A stretch of 64,000 nt of DNA, taken from NCBI RefSeq assembly GCF_050624435.1, contig NC_134542.1, forward strand, positions 110,033,677 to 110,097,676, in the 5' to 3' direction. The notes under the pieces are model-generated. The model did not search any database and was not told where the DNA came from. It worked only from the letters and a program-made list of their open reading frames with translations. The position numbers were made by a program, and so were the translations under genes. Position 1 is the first letter of the stretch, and each line of letters opens with the position of its first letter. The DNA is from Tenrec ecaudatus (lineage: Eukaryota; Chordata; Mammalia; Afrosoricida; Tenrecidae). This document shows, piece after piece, positions 25,700 through 37,368 of this stretch.

Positions 25700-26062
25700 T
25701 CCACCTTAAACATGAAAAGGGGTTCTTTGGAAGAGCAGTCAGCAGCGTAGCACATTCAGGAGCTCTGTCTGGTGTCTGAAGTGGCAGAGACCAGAGACCC
25801 CAGAGGCCTCTGCAAGGAAGCCAGGGGACAGGGCAGAAGAGCAATACAGAGACTATGAGAAGACTGTGAGGCAGGGGGGCTTCCTGGTCCACCAAAGCAG
25901 AAGCAAAGGGCCCACACGACCCTGGGCCTAAAGGCTGGAGAGAGACTTGGCTGCTCGCTGAGGAGGTCTGTTGCTGTGGACCAGTGACTGTATCTTTGAT
26001 GTTTTCTGATCCTGACTTGTGGGAATCTGATCATTCCTTCCCTAATGAGCCTCATTAATCAT
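25700..26062 (+). repeat. unnamed repeat family B, copy 2 (possible LTR)
   Basis: It shares gacttggctgctcgctgag, gtggaccagtgactgtat, ctgatcctgacttgtggg and a ccctaatgagcctcattaat end with 14880-15290. Divergence is high. Confidence 0.45.
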
Positions 26063-27227
26063 GAAAAAAAAAAGAAAGAAATTGGGTCCTTTAACCTACT
26101 TGTTTTTAAACATGCCAAATAGTTCCTTTTGGAGATTCCTTGAAAGAAAAACAATGTAATATGATTTTGTACTTTATTATTATGCTTATTTCTTAGTAAA
26201 ATTACAAAAGGTAAAACTATACAATGTCTTAAATATTCTAAGAAAAAGCTGATGAAAACGGGTAAAATAAAGGAAAAATAATAATAAATCATCTGCATTA
26301 AAATACAGACTCAGCTATTTCTATAATAAAGTTGAAAACAAATAAAAAGAAAATGATCTCTATGCTATCCTATTGATTGGAAACAATTTTAAGAAGTAAT
26401 TACTCTTGTTTTTCATATTGTCACTGTGAAGTATTAAATCTATGTGCTACCCTTTATCTCGTGCTGACAATATTCAAAGTACGCCTTCACTGGCAATTAT
26501 CTTCATTTCCTTTCTTCTTTTTTTAGAAGTCAACTTAGTTGACTGTAATCAAAGGACTTGTGGTATGAGCTTATTAAAGCATCTATCATTGCTTGATAGT
26601 TGTGATTATGGAGCTACTGATATGGAGATTTTTATATTATTATTGATGTGATTACCTTTTCTTTACTTCTCTAGTTTAATTTTAAGAGAAAATGTATTAT
26701 AATTGCCCCAAGTGGTATCTGCACCATACGTTTTTCAAAAGCACCACTAAATCGTTACATGCATATTTTAAAATTAAGTATTAAAGTATAGCAGAAAGAG
26801 TGCCACAAATTTGTTATTTTCTTAATTAAAAGACCATTGATTATTTTGATTAATTTTAAACATTTTATGTGACTTGCGTGAAGAATGAAATGCATACACA
26901 TGTTATTTCAACTCATCCATTGCAGTCCCCTCATGCATCTCCTTTCCTCGGTGGCTTTCTGGTTTCCGTTCCTCCTTTATTTATAATCCACTGCATCCTT
27001 GGGTAAGTGCTGTTCTTTGGATCTTAGCTGGCTAACCCAATGCTGAGATGAGTTCAGGTCCAGAACTGAAAGATGACTAGGAGTCACACATGCTGGGGGA
27101 TCTATGTCGCTAGCCTGGTCTCTTTTATGATTTTAAGTTAATTGTTTCTTCCACTTTACCCAGAAAATTAAAGTGAATGATTTGGGGGAAAGTTGGTAGT
27201 AGTGGCTGTAATGTTTTCATTGTTGAT
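26063..27227. other. AT-rich intronic DNA
   Basis: Nothing identifiable. Lysine-rich and phenylalanine-rich open frames here only reflect A and T runs. Confidence 0.5.
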
Positions 27228-27425
27228 TTTGTATTAGTAGGTGCCTTATGGTTGGCTCCGACTCATAGCAAACCTTTGTAAAACAGGATGTGCCTTATGG
27301 TTGGCTCCGACTCATAGCAAACCTTTGTAAAACAGGATGTGCCTTATGGTTGGCTCCGACTCATAGCAAACCTTTGTGAAACAGGATGAAACGGCTTGGT
27401 CCTGCCTATGCTACCTTTACAGTTG
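27228..27425 (-). mobile_element. RTE 3' tail, antisense, containing a 49-bp triplication
   Basis: The antisense RTE start (taggtgcc, tggttggctccgactcatag) is repeated three times with a 49-base period, at 27241, 27290 and 27339. It then continues as gatgaaacggcttggtcctg, which corresponds to the next part of the RTE tail. Confidence 0.75.
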
Positions 27426-28012
27426 TTCTTAGAGTCCTGACGAGCTGTGGGAGGCCATCAAGCACACCATTCAGGGCATCTATGCTGTGCCTCATGGTTT
27501 CAATGCCACAACTTTTGGTGTCTCTGGTCTTGACCTCTGGCACTTCCCACAGAGATCCAGAATGTCCTTCAATGATGGTAGCTTTTCTTCCAATGGTCCT
27601 AATATTTCTGTGTTCAGTCTTCTGAGATGGCTCATTCATCTGGGGGATAGGGTAGAATGGTTTTTATCTTTTAGTAAACCATTCCCCAAAAAAACAAATA
27701 GAGGGGACTTGGTTCATACCCTTTACTAAGGTGGAGACTTAATCCCACCTTAATCTTGTCCATTAGCATAGCAGAAAACCCCCCACCAAAATGGGATTAT
27801 AGCCACACACAAAGAGTCTAATACTTATCAAAGTCACCTAAGGGATTGTGGTTAGAAAGACCATATTAATTGATTACTTCTTAATTTATAAAGTGAATTG
27901 GGATTTTAAAAAATCCTTTTAGTTGATTTTATGTATGTGACACCTTAGCCATTCACCACCGGTCTCCTGGTAGGGGTAATAGAAGATACTCACTGGCACA
28001 CCGTTTTCTGTT
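27426..28012. other. unidentified segment following the RTE tail
   Basis: After about 27430 the sequence no longer follows RTE. It holds a 77-codon stretch open on the minus strand (27406-27639), with overlapping open frames on the other strand. From about 27735 there is a piece (ttaatcccaccttaatcttg, ccaaaatgggattatagcc) that looks like a mammalian repeat I cannot name. Confidence 0.4.
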
Positions 28013-28452
28013 TGTGTAAGACTAGGTGGAATAGAGAGATAAATCCAGTGACACTCAAATATGTGTGAGAGAGAGCTTTATCTCAAGAAGTAATTATCCA
28101 TCAAGGAAATATCCCAGCCCATTCCAGAACAAGTCCTTGAGGCCAATACAAGTTTGTGAGTCCCTCTTCAGACTAACACAGCCATGTGCATCGATGCAGA
28201 ATCCAGGAAGATCATAGGTCTGTGGGTGCAAAGTCTCATAGATCCAGTGGGAGTGGATGTATCTCCAGGGATCTCACAAGTCTCCATGAGATGTCAACAA
28301 AAAAGTGAAAGCAGAAAGAGATGGGAAGGTTCCCGGGACCCTCTTATGAGGAGGTCACACCTAGAAGGAGGCAGCATCAGGCTGTGATCTGATTGACAGG
28401 CTAGACTCCACCCCTACACTTCAAATTGACAAGAAATTATGTAACTACCTCA
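28013..28452 (-). mobile_element. LTR-like repeat family A, copy
   Basis: It shares agataaatccagtgacactc, gagagctttatctcaagaag, ccagcccattccagaacaag, ctcttcagactaacacagcc, tctgattgacaggctagact and cttcaaattgacaagaaatt with the other copies. Confidence 0.7.
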
Positions 28453-28639
28453 CTATTCATATAATACAGTTGAGAGCCAGTTTAACTGATGTTCTCGACT
28501 ATCTACCAGTTATCACACAGTACAAGAATTGATAGTGGCTCTAGACCAGTGAGTGTTGATACAGAATTTATGAATGTAACAGGTCCATGTGGTCACCGTT
28601 GTCTCCCATTGGTGTGGAGGAACAATATAAATAATAAAA

Positions 28640-29660
28640 AATAGAAGAAATGAATAAACAAAAACGAACAAAGAATTAGCATTTTAAATACTGGTAAAGC
28701 AACAGCAAGAGAAAATAACAACCAAAGAGAAGAGAGAGGATAGCAAAGAAAATTAAAGGTATAGAAAATAAGATAAAAATATAATACGTAAAACTAAGGA
28801 GAGGGGAAATTGAAAAGCAACAAAAAGTATAGTAAAGAAAGCAGCTAAGATAAAAGAGAAGAAATAAAATGTTAAATAGAAGAAAAGAAAGCAAAAAGGG
28901 AAGCAGAGGACGAAAGGACAAAAACAAGGTAAGGGAAAGAAAAGGACAACCAGTCAAACTGACAACAAAATGAAAAACTGTGGGGATCAGGGTTACTGGT
29001 ACAGGTTAGCCCTCTGCCAGCGAAGGCGTTCACAGAAATGGCGTGGTAAGCAGTGGAACACAGACCTCCATAGAGTTCTTTCATACGTGTCTATGGTCAA
29101 GGCACTTCATCTGGTCTGATGGGAGCTGATGGTTACGGAAGGCACTTCTGGCTGCCCACATGGATCTGGGATGTCCCTGGTACTCTGTATTCTGCTGGGC
29201 TGATTAGGGGGAGTTCAAGTGCCTCCACATACGGACCTAGTGTACTCCACACTCAATCCATGGATTGGTGGGAGTGGGGGATGCTGGGTGGGGTGTCACT
29301 TGTTGCTAGTATATACCAGTGAGGTTGGGCCACACTTTGGGTAACCAGGAGGGTGTAGGTAGGGGAAAAGGGAGTGTGCTACTATTCGCTTCACTAACCA
29401 GTGTGCCAGGCCACGGTCTGGCTGGAATGCTGTTTACAAGAGTTCAAGATGGCTGTGCCACTTCAAAGTAGAAGAAAATTCACCCTTCTGGCTCCTCCTC
29501 ACCACTGTTCATTGGAATTCACTTCACTTCTCTATCCTTTCCTCTGAAGTGCAGGCTTCCAGGACTCCTCACCCGCGTCTGTTTCATTAGGTTTTTCTTT
29601 TCTTTGATGTAGAGGGCCTGCGCAATATGTCTCCCATTTTCCATCTTGCTGAAAGTCCCA
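28640..29660 (-). mobile_element. probable L1 5'-end region, antisense
   Basis: About 340 bases of purine-rich sequence (AAG/AAAG) are followed by a more GC-rich 700-base part. That part contains ttcaagatggctg (29434) and ttttccatcttgctgaaag (29635). Old mammalian L1 leaders have this layout. The call rests on layout, not on a clear alignment. Confidence 0.35.
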
Positions 29661-29931
29661 AGAGGCAATTATTTAATTGAGCTCTTGTTGACTGACAAGA
29701 TTCAGTGTTTATTATGGATCTGTTTAGCAAAAACTACTCCTATGAATATGCAACAGTTCAGGGCTGAGATTTACTGTGCATAATCAGTTATTACTGATAT
29801 TTGTGGTAGGTTTCACAGTTACTATATTTTTCTCCTGGAGACTCTGTGAAGAAACAACTGAGAGAGAAAAATAACATACCTGTATATTTGTAACTTTTTT
29901 TCTTTTCAGATACCTTTTTTTATAAATATAA

Positions 29932-30141
<210 letters not shown>

Positions 30142-30729
30142 TGAGAAAGCGCTCATTTTTCCTTTCTGCACTACAATGAGAGATTTTAATAATATTAAAG
30201 TGTACATTAACTTTGAAAAAATAACTTTGAAATCAAGGTTTGGTGATTTGTTTCAATTATTGGAAGTTCTCAGTTCACAATTCATAATAAGAAAATCAAT
30301 TAGAGCGTTGTGAAGTTGAATAATTAAAATTGGAAATCCCTGAAGGTCGAGTTTCACCTCCCCGAGAGTTCCAAGAAGAAAAGAATATATGAAAATGAGA
30401 GGGGGCGGGGAAAGACAATGCTATGTTAGGAAATAAATATGCAGACAACATACCTATCTAACTCGTTGAAATATGAATATGGACAAAATAATTTTTAAAA
30501 CCAAATATTAACATATTAATATATATTGAATTCTGAAAGATGTGTTTGCATTTTATCCAAATAATTTTAGCAACTGGGGATAGCTCTAATTGAAACATTT
30601 TGTTTACATTCCAACTACCTATATTGTATGCAGAAATAGCTTCAATCTTAGATACTGCTCACATCTGGAGAAAACCATCCCTGTAAACAGACATTGTGTT
30701 TAATACAGTAGAAGGTTAGCAGAAAAGAG

Positions 30730-30885
30730 GAGTACCATCAAGGCGATGGACTGGCACCGTGGCTGCGATGTATGGGCTCAGCCAGGACAGCCACTGTGAC
30801 AAGGGTTCTGACCTGGGCAGGCAGTCATTCTATTGCACTTTGGAGTGTTCGCAGTCATAACTGACAACAGCCCGCATACTGATGC
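30730..30885 (+). mobile_element. RTE LINE 3' tail
   Basis: It reads accatcaaggcgatggactg, caccgtggctgcgatgtatg, ggctcagccaggacagccac, gtcattctattgcactttgg: the last 150 bases of RTE in order. Confidence 0.7.
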
Positions 30886-30889
30886 ATAT

Positions 30890-31037
30890 TTTCTTAGTCT
30901 GGGTTCTAAAATAAAACAGTGACATGTATATATATACATAAAGAGAGATAAATTCACATTAGGAATATGACTCCCATGGTTGTGAAATAGGGTCAATCTG
31001 TGCCCAAGCATGTTCCAAGTCTGTGGGTCAGATGTTA
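30890..31037 (-). mobile_element. possible LTR-like family A fragment
   Basis: It opens cttagtctgggttct and carries acagtgacatgtat and aagagagataaattcaca, resembling the left end of family A. The right part is not recognisable. Confidence 0.35.
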
Positions 31038-31135
31038 ACCTGGAAAGATTTGCAGTCTCAGAAGCCCTACGGAGCAGTTCTACTCTGTCCTATAGGGTTG
31101 CAATGAGTGGACATTGACATGGGCACTGGTGTGCT
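31038..31135 (+). mobile_element. AfroSINE-like SINE, 3' half
   Basis: It reads gatttgcagtctcagaagcc, cagttctactctgtcctata and gggttgcaatgagtgg. Confidence 0.75.
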
Positions 31136-31267
31136 TTTTGTCTTTTTAAGCTTTCTTAAAAGAAGCATCTATACAGGAACAAGAAGGACAAAAGTCTGAT
31201 TGAGTATACAAATATTTACATCTACCTGTTCCACTCTCTTACAATATGGGAAGGTTAACTACCAGTA

Positions 31268-31545
31268 AATTCTGATGAAGGCAATGAATGTACAAATGTG
31301 CTTTACACAAATGATGTATGTATGGATTGGGATAAGAGTTGTATGAACCCCTAATAAAACGCTTAAAAAAAATAGAAAGGCAAAAAAAAAAAGAGTTGTA
31401 TGAGCCCCTAATAAAACTATTAAAAAATGATAATGGCAGCTTATGTATAAGTATTTTGATACAATTGATGTATGGATTTCTATAAAAGTTGTTTAACAGC
31501 CCCCAATAAAATGATTTATTAATTAAAAAAAGAACAAATAAGTAA
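31268..31545 (+). mobile_element. L1 3' ends, three in tandem
   Basis: The L1 terminal motif (gagttgtatgaRcccctaataaaa or its variant) occurs three times in the same orientation, ending near 31375, 31428 and 31520. A-rich spacers separate the copies. The first and third include the upstream landmark ttgatgtatggatt or a close form. Each copy carries an AATAAA signal. Confidence 0.8.
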
Positions 31546-32632
31546 AAAAAGAAGATATATAAATAATTATTTCAAGTAAAAAAAAGGTAAAGCAAATAAA
31601 AAGGCCCAGCTAAGGTGTATCCACTAAGATACACCTTATTGATATGGGAAAAATTATATATAGACTGATTATAAGAAGCAGTGATATTTAAAATTTTTAG
31701 TTTGTTAAACTTGAATTATATTTGGGAGACAGTACTTTTTAAATATTGTGACATGTTATATAATGTGCTTTGAATTATGTTAGGACAATTGAAATGTGGG
31801 CTTTGGATTTCTTATTTTAAAAAGACAAAAAAACTCTGCAAATTATAATTATACTTAATAAAACAGAAAAACAGTTAAAAATTTTAAAAATTAAAAAAAA
31901 ATTAAAAACAGCTAATGTTGTCAGTGTTCCCTATTTGATAATAAAAAAGTCTGAATTGATTAAAAACAAAACCAAACAAAATTAGCCTTTTATTCAGCAG
32001 AATAAAGAGTTCTTAAATGTGTGGTAAATAAAGTGAAAAAAGAAGTCTGATAAGCCCTGATCATGACTGCTATCAGGAATAAAAAAGGAACTGCATGATG
32101 TAAGCCGTTAAGTTGTTACAAAATTTAAAAGATTGGAGCTCATCCTGAGGTCCTTTTGAAGAAATACTTGGACATCTACCTTTAAACAATTTACGATTGA
32201 AAACCCATGACAAATACTTCTAGTTTGACATACATGCGATCTCTCTCTGTGTTTCAAGGGTTTAGACTTTTTTGTGGTTGTAGAGCTAGAAGTAAGATAC
32301 GATTTAATATACTTAATTAAATGCCTTCATTCTAGAAGTAAAGATTCGGACAATCAGAGATGCATTGACTTTTTACACAGACCTGTAAATCTTAGATCCA
32401 ATGGCCAGAGCCATTGTATGCCCAGAGGTCGTTCCACTGACATCACTGCCATTTATGGTGGGGACAGCTGCATTTATTCTACAGATAAATCAGAAGATCT
32501 TGGGACAGCAATAAATATCATAAATTAAGAAGTAAAAAGAGAACATCAAAGCAATTCACAGGTCTACTATGAACAAAAAGACAAATGATATTATAGATGA
32601 TCCCCAAAAAGTCAAATTCTGACACAAAATGA
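31546..32632. other. A-rich and AT-rich intronic DNA
   Basis: Long A-rich runs follow the L1 tails. No gene or named repeat from 31560 to 32630. Confidence 0.5.
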
Positions 32633-33138
32633 CACCAAATTTAGTACAGGATACAACTGCCCCTGAGTTTTGAGACCATAACTCTTTAAAAAAAAAACAT
32701 TTTATTAGGGGCTCATACAACTCTTACCACAATCCATACATATACATACATCAATTGTATAAAGCACATCCGTACATTCATTGCCCTCATCATTTTCAAA
32801 GCATTTGCTCTCCACTTAAGCCCTTTGCATCAGGTCCTCTCTTTTTTTCTCCTCCCTCCCTGCTCCCCCCTCCCTCATGAGCCCTTGATAATTTATAGAT
32901 TATTATTTTGTCATATCTTGCCCTATCCGGTGTCTCCCTTCACCCCCTTCTCTGTTGTCTGTCCCCCAAGGAGGAGGTCACATGTGGATCATAACTCTTT
33001 ATGGGAGCTATAACCAAAACCATGGGAGTAAAAAGCCCAGTCTTTCTTCAGACGAGATGCTGGTAGTTTCAAACTGCTGACCTTGCTGATCACAGTCCAA
33101 CACATAACTACTACACCACCACCAGGACTCTTATGGGA
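32633..33138 (-). mobile_element. AfroSINE-like SINE, antisense, split by an L1 3' end
   Basis: The left part (32633-32688) ends with gagaccataactcttta. The right part (33002-33138) continues with gggagtaaaaagcccagtct, caaactgctgaccttgctg and accaccaccaggactc, exactly the next SINE segments. The two parts make one SINE once the L1 piece is removed. Confidence 0.85.
32689..32989 (-). mobile_element. 5'-truncated L1 3' end with target-site duplication
   Basis: It begins with a T-run (antisense poly-A) and tttattaggggctcatacaa, the reverse complement of the L1 terminus. It runs about 300 bases into the C-rich part of the 3' UTR. The 12-base cataactcttta flanks it at 32677-32688 and 32990-33001. 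Confidence 0.9.
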
Positions 33139-33148
33139 GTAGAAACCA

Positions 33149-33695
33149 GGGTTAGTCCAGGTAGACTACAGAAACAAATTTATAGACACACATGTGTATA
33201 AGAAAGAGCTCTATATACAAGAACAGTTGAATATTGAAAAACATTCCAGCCCAATCCAGATCAAGTCCATAACTCCAATATTAGCTCATATGTCCAATAT
33301 AAATCTATAAAGTCCTCTTCAACTCAAGAAACACATGCAATGATGCTGAATGCAGGAAGATAACAGGCCAGTGGGTGCAAAGTCTTGCGGATCCAGTAGA
33401 AGCATGTCAGCGCTGGCAGGGGTCTCCATGTGGCTTCTTCAGTTCCCACGGCACGTGGTCTATCAGTGCTGTGCCTCGTGTCTTGTCAGTGGAGCATCTC
33501 TCAGGGAGTAAGCTAAGAGAGAGAGAATGTCTCCCACCCCCAAGGTAGAAATTCAGGAATTCCCAGAATCATCAGGAGAAGGCCATACCCACACAGAGGC
33601 CTCATTGACTATGACCCAATTGGCAGTCTAGATCCACCCCTTCAGTCTTAATCCTCTCAAATCCCAAATTGACACCAGATTATGTCACTACCACA
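33149..33695 (-). mobile_element. LTR-like repeat family A, copy (~547 bp)
   Basis: It is nearly complete: gttagtccaggtagactaca at the left, then tataagaaagagctctatat, cccaatccagatcaagtcc, tggcttcttcagttcccac, gcatctctcagggagtaagc, and attatgtcactaccaca at the right end. Confidence 0.7.
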
Positions 33696-33718
33696 AAAAC
33701 CTCCTCTTTTTTTCCATA

Positions 33719-33772
33719 TAGTTTTGAACCTCTGATTTGTAGTTAACAGCTTAATGCCTAACCCACTAATCC
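33719..33772 (-). mobile_element. AfroSINE-like SINE, antisense tRNA-like fragment
   Basis: It reads agttttgaacctctgatttg and cttaatgcctaacccactaa, the antisense tRNA-like head. Confidence 0.5.
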
Positions 33773-34029
33773 ATTTGAGATTAGCTTTAATCAATTCGTG
33801 TTTTCTGCAATAATTGATTTTTACAGATTGAAACATATTTTTTCTTACATATGATGAACGTAAAATAGAGCTAGACATAAAATATATTTTATTTAAAAAT
33901 TATATGAATTAATGTATAGAGTATAAACAATATTTTAATAAGTGTAGTATTGATATTATGTTATAGGCACATTCAAGTCATTATGGTATGTTAATGAATT
34001 AATAAAATATGTTTACTTAAAATCATAAC

Positions 34030-34645
34030 TTCCAGATAAAAGTTGAATTACTCCATATAAAACCTTGGATTTGAATGGGACATCCCCTCCCAGAAGGGTC
34101 ACAAGGAAGGGATGAGTCAGCCAGGGTGCAGTATAGCACTGATGAAACACACGATATCCCTCTTTCCTTGAGACTTCCTCACCCCCCACTATCATGACCC
34201 CAGTCCTGCTTTTCATTGTGGGAGAGACCAGAGCATGGACACAGGTCCAAATAAGAGATAAGAGCTCACAGCACATGGAATCCAGGAACAGAAATGGGAA
34301 TAGCAATATCAGGAGATAGAGTGAAGGTGGAGAGAGGAGGGAAAGAAGGGGGAACCTATGGCAATGATCAACACATAACCACACCCCCTACCCCAGGTGG
34401 AAGAACCCCACAGACCATAGGGGAAGGGAGACAGTGGTTGGTGTAAGATATGAAAATAATAAGAATTTATAATATATCCAGGGGTCACTAGGTTGGGATG
34501 GGGCCGAGGAGAAGAGCTGATACCAAGAGCTCAACAGAAAGTAAGTGTTTAGAAAATAATGATGGCAACATATGTACAAGTATACTTGATACAATTGATG
34601 TATGGATTGTTATAAGAGTTGTAAGAGCCCCCAATAAAATGACCT
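34030..34645 (+). mobile_element. 5'-truncated L1 3' end, sense orientation
   Basis: It contains 3' UTR landmarks (cccagaagggtcacaaggaa, tcagccagggtgcagtatag, tatcatgacccc) and ends tgatgtatggattgttataa, gagcccccaataaaatg. A loose flanking repeat, cttaaaat(c/a)a..aac, lies at 34016-34029 and 34646-34660. Confidence 0.8.
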
Positions 34646-34660
34646 CTTAAAATAAATAAC

Positions 34661-35205
34661 AGAAATTTTGGTCTGCTATTAGTTATGTGTATAAATTAGA
34701 TTTGATCAGCCTTGCTGGGCTTTATTTTCAACTGAAATGAGCCAGTTAAGTAGAGAAAAACACCAATATTTCTCAAAGTGTATACTTCTAAAGCTAAAAA
34801 TCTAGGGAGTATTGCAGATAACAAAGGTGATTTTTAAAACTTACATTAAATGCATACCCCTTAACATGTTTTACTTGATCAATCTTTCTTTTTAAAAGTC
34901 ATAATATGTGGCTAAGCTGCATAATTTAAGGAGATAGTATTGTCACTACTTGTCTCATACTGATTAAGAGAATAGAATGATTATTGGTATTTGATTACCT
35001 AAAAACCTTTTTGTTCCATAGACTGAGTGAAACTGTTTTCCAAATAGCAAAGATGACATTTTAAAAATGAACAAGTAGAATTATTTTTGTTGTGTAGATT
35101 TTCACATGATACCCAGATGTTGCATGTTGACTGATTTTGCTGAGTGTAAACATATTGCTTTTGAATGATTTTACATGGAAATGATAGATACACTCTCGCT
35201 TTAAA
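34661..35205. other. AT-rich intronic DNA
   Basis: Nothing recognised. Confidence 0.5.
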
Positions 35206-35395
35206 TATGGGAGCCCTGATTTATTGTCCCATACCCAGTAGACTGACAACGGCAAGGTCATCAGCTTAAACCCAGCAGCCACTCCAAGGGAGCTAGATGA
35301 TGCCATCTGCTCCCAGGAAGCTTTACAGTCTCAGAAGCATGTGTAAGTTCACTGTAAGTTGGAATGGCTCTGTGACTGGGAAAGTAGTGGTGGTT
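35206..35395 (+). mobile_element. AfroSINE-like SINE
   Basis: It reads gggagccctgatttattgtc, ggtcatcagcttaaacccag, cagccactccaagggagcta, ctttacagtctcagaagcat, gtaagttggaatggctctgt. Confidence 0.75.
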
Positions 35396-35677
35396 ATGAA
35401 TATAAAATATAAGTTTAAATAGATTTTCTTTATGTGAGTAGTTTAAAAAAGCATATTTTTAAGTGTTCTCATGTTCCTTTCTGCATCCTTTTCTCTCTCC
35501 CCGCTAATCATCAGCCCATTCATACTAAATTATATTCAAATAAATTCTTGTACACAATCCAATAGAGAAGAATTATTCTAATAAAAACAAGAAGTTTTTC
35601 AGAAAACAGATCTGAGAACTTCCAGAAAATCTGAAGGTTTGTTCAGAATAAACTTTGATAATGAGGCAAAACAACCC

Positions 35678-35883
35678 AACATGAACTCACTGCCATCAAG
35701 TCACTTCCAACGCAGTGAATTTACAGGACACGGTAAGACTTCCATTGTGGGTTTCTGAGACTGTACATCTCAGCGCAGGTGAAAACCACATCTTTCTTTT
35801 GAGTACCACCGACGGCCTCAAACAGCTGACCTTGAAGTTAGTCACCCCATGAAGTTAGCCACCACCACACCACCAGGGCTCTC
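35678..35883 (-). mobile_element. AfroSINE-like SINE, antisense, nearly full length
   Basis: It reads actgccatcaagtcacttcc, gggtttctgagactgtacat, cacatctttcttttgagtac, gacggcctcaaacagctgac, accaccacaccaccagggct. A small internal duplication of gaagttag lies near 35850. Confidence 0.85.
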
Positions 35884-36515
35884 TATGATGTAAGGCATCC
35901 TGAACAGTCTGCATAAGTAACAAACATGAACCTCAAATATTTGGAATGTGTCCCTGTAATTACAGAGATGACAGTAAATTTACAATAAGGGGTAAACAAA
36001 ATACTAGAATAGTCTAGTAATTTTAATTTTTTGACAGAAATGAGAATTATTGCTCATTTTGTAAATGCAGAATTACAAAAGCAAACCTTGAAAAGAAGAT
36101 GTTGAATTTCACTCACTTGAAAAGAAAAATATCAGAATGATGCTGGTGCCCCAACTTCCCACGCTGAATCTGCGGACAGCGATGTTAATATTAGAAGACA
36201 TTTGTAGCTCATAAAACGTTTAAGATGATTGTTTTGTTCCTGATTAGAATAGATCTTTACTGTGTAGCTAATTGGATTAATTTAATGTAATTATTATTTG
36301 ACAGAAGGCACAATGTATTTTTTCTAGAAATAAAAATTGAAAAGCCTTAAACCTAAGTCTCATTTATGAATTTAGGAAAACTATATATAGAAACATAAAT
36401 ACATATCTTCCTTTGGTATCTTAAATGTCTTGCGGGTCATAGACTAAGGAATGTTTGATAGCTTGACATCGTCATATCTCTACTAAGATTTTCAAGAACA
36501 ATAAAGCTATTTTAA

Positions 36516-36773
<258 letters not shown>

Positions 36774-37149
36774 TGATGAATATATATACGATGATACATT
36801 GAAAAAACATAGGCTTATCATTCTTCCAATGTGTATATCATGTCAAAATAATTAATTGTTTAGAGCAAACCAATTGACTAATGAATCCATTCAGTGAGAA
36901 ATAAAACTGTGGATAATATTTTGATAACTCTTTTCAAGTGAATTTGCTACCACAAAAGAATGCCAACTCTATTTTTCCCTAGTGACTTTATCTTAGTTAT
37001 TCATGTGAAATTACTAGAATGATATACATATGTGGAATTTTTTCAAGCAAATATAAATATATGTATACAATAATATACATGCTTTACTGTAGAGTCAGCT
37101 CCGACTGATAGTTACGGACCCTATGTACCACAGAATGTCCCGTTCTGTG

Positions 37150-37317
37150 AATTCCTTTTTAAAAATGTATTATTCACTGGGCGTTAATACATATATAGCA
37201 TATATTCCATAGTTCAATCATATCAATCAGTATTGTACAACTGTTACCACAATCAGAATTCTTTAAATTGATGTTTGAGTGCATTGTTTCAACCACTATC
37301 TCAATCCATATCCTGAA
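37150..37317 (-). mobile_element. probable L1-related fragment inside the RTE
   Basis: It contains tagttcaatcatatcaatca and tgtacaactgttaccacaat. A close match to the first block is at 41188-41215 in L1 context. Family uncertain. Confidence 0.4.
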
Positions 37318-37319
37318 TG

Positions 37320-37358
<39 letters not shown>

Positions 37359-37368
37359 CGCGCGCGCA
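37318..37368. repeat. (TG)n-(CG)n microsatellite
   Basis: About 34 bases of pure TG are followed by a CG alternation (atgcgcgcgcgcac). Alternating purine-pyrimidine sequence of this kind can adopt Z-form DNA. Confidence 0.95.

Noticed and set aside
28676..28957. Hydrophobic 93-codon minus-strand frame (Phe/Leu-rich)
   Set aside because: It is the complement of an A/G-rich tract; composition alone explains it.
34016..34660. Target-site duplication around the sense L1 tail
   Set aside because: The flanking match (cttaaaat..aac) is loose and the poly-A tail is missing, so it is kept only as a remark, not a finding.
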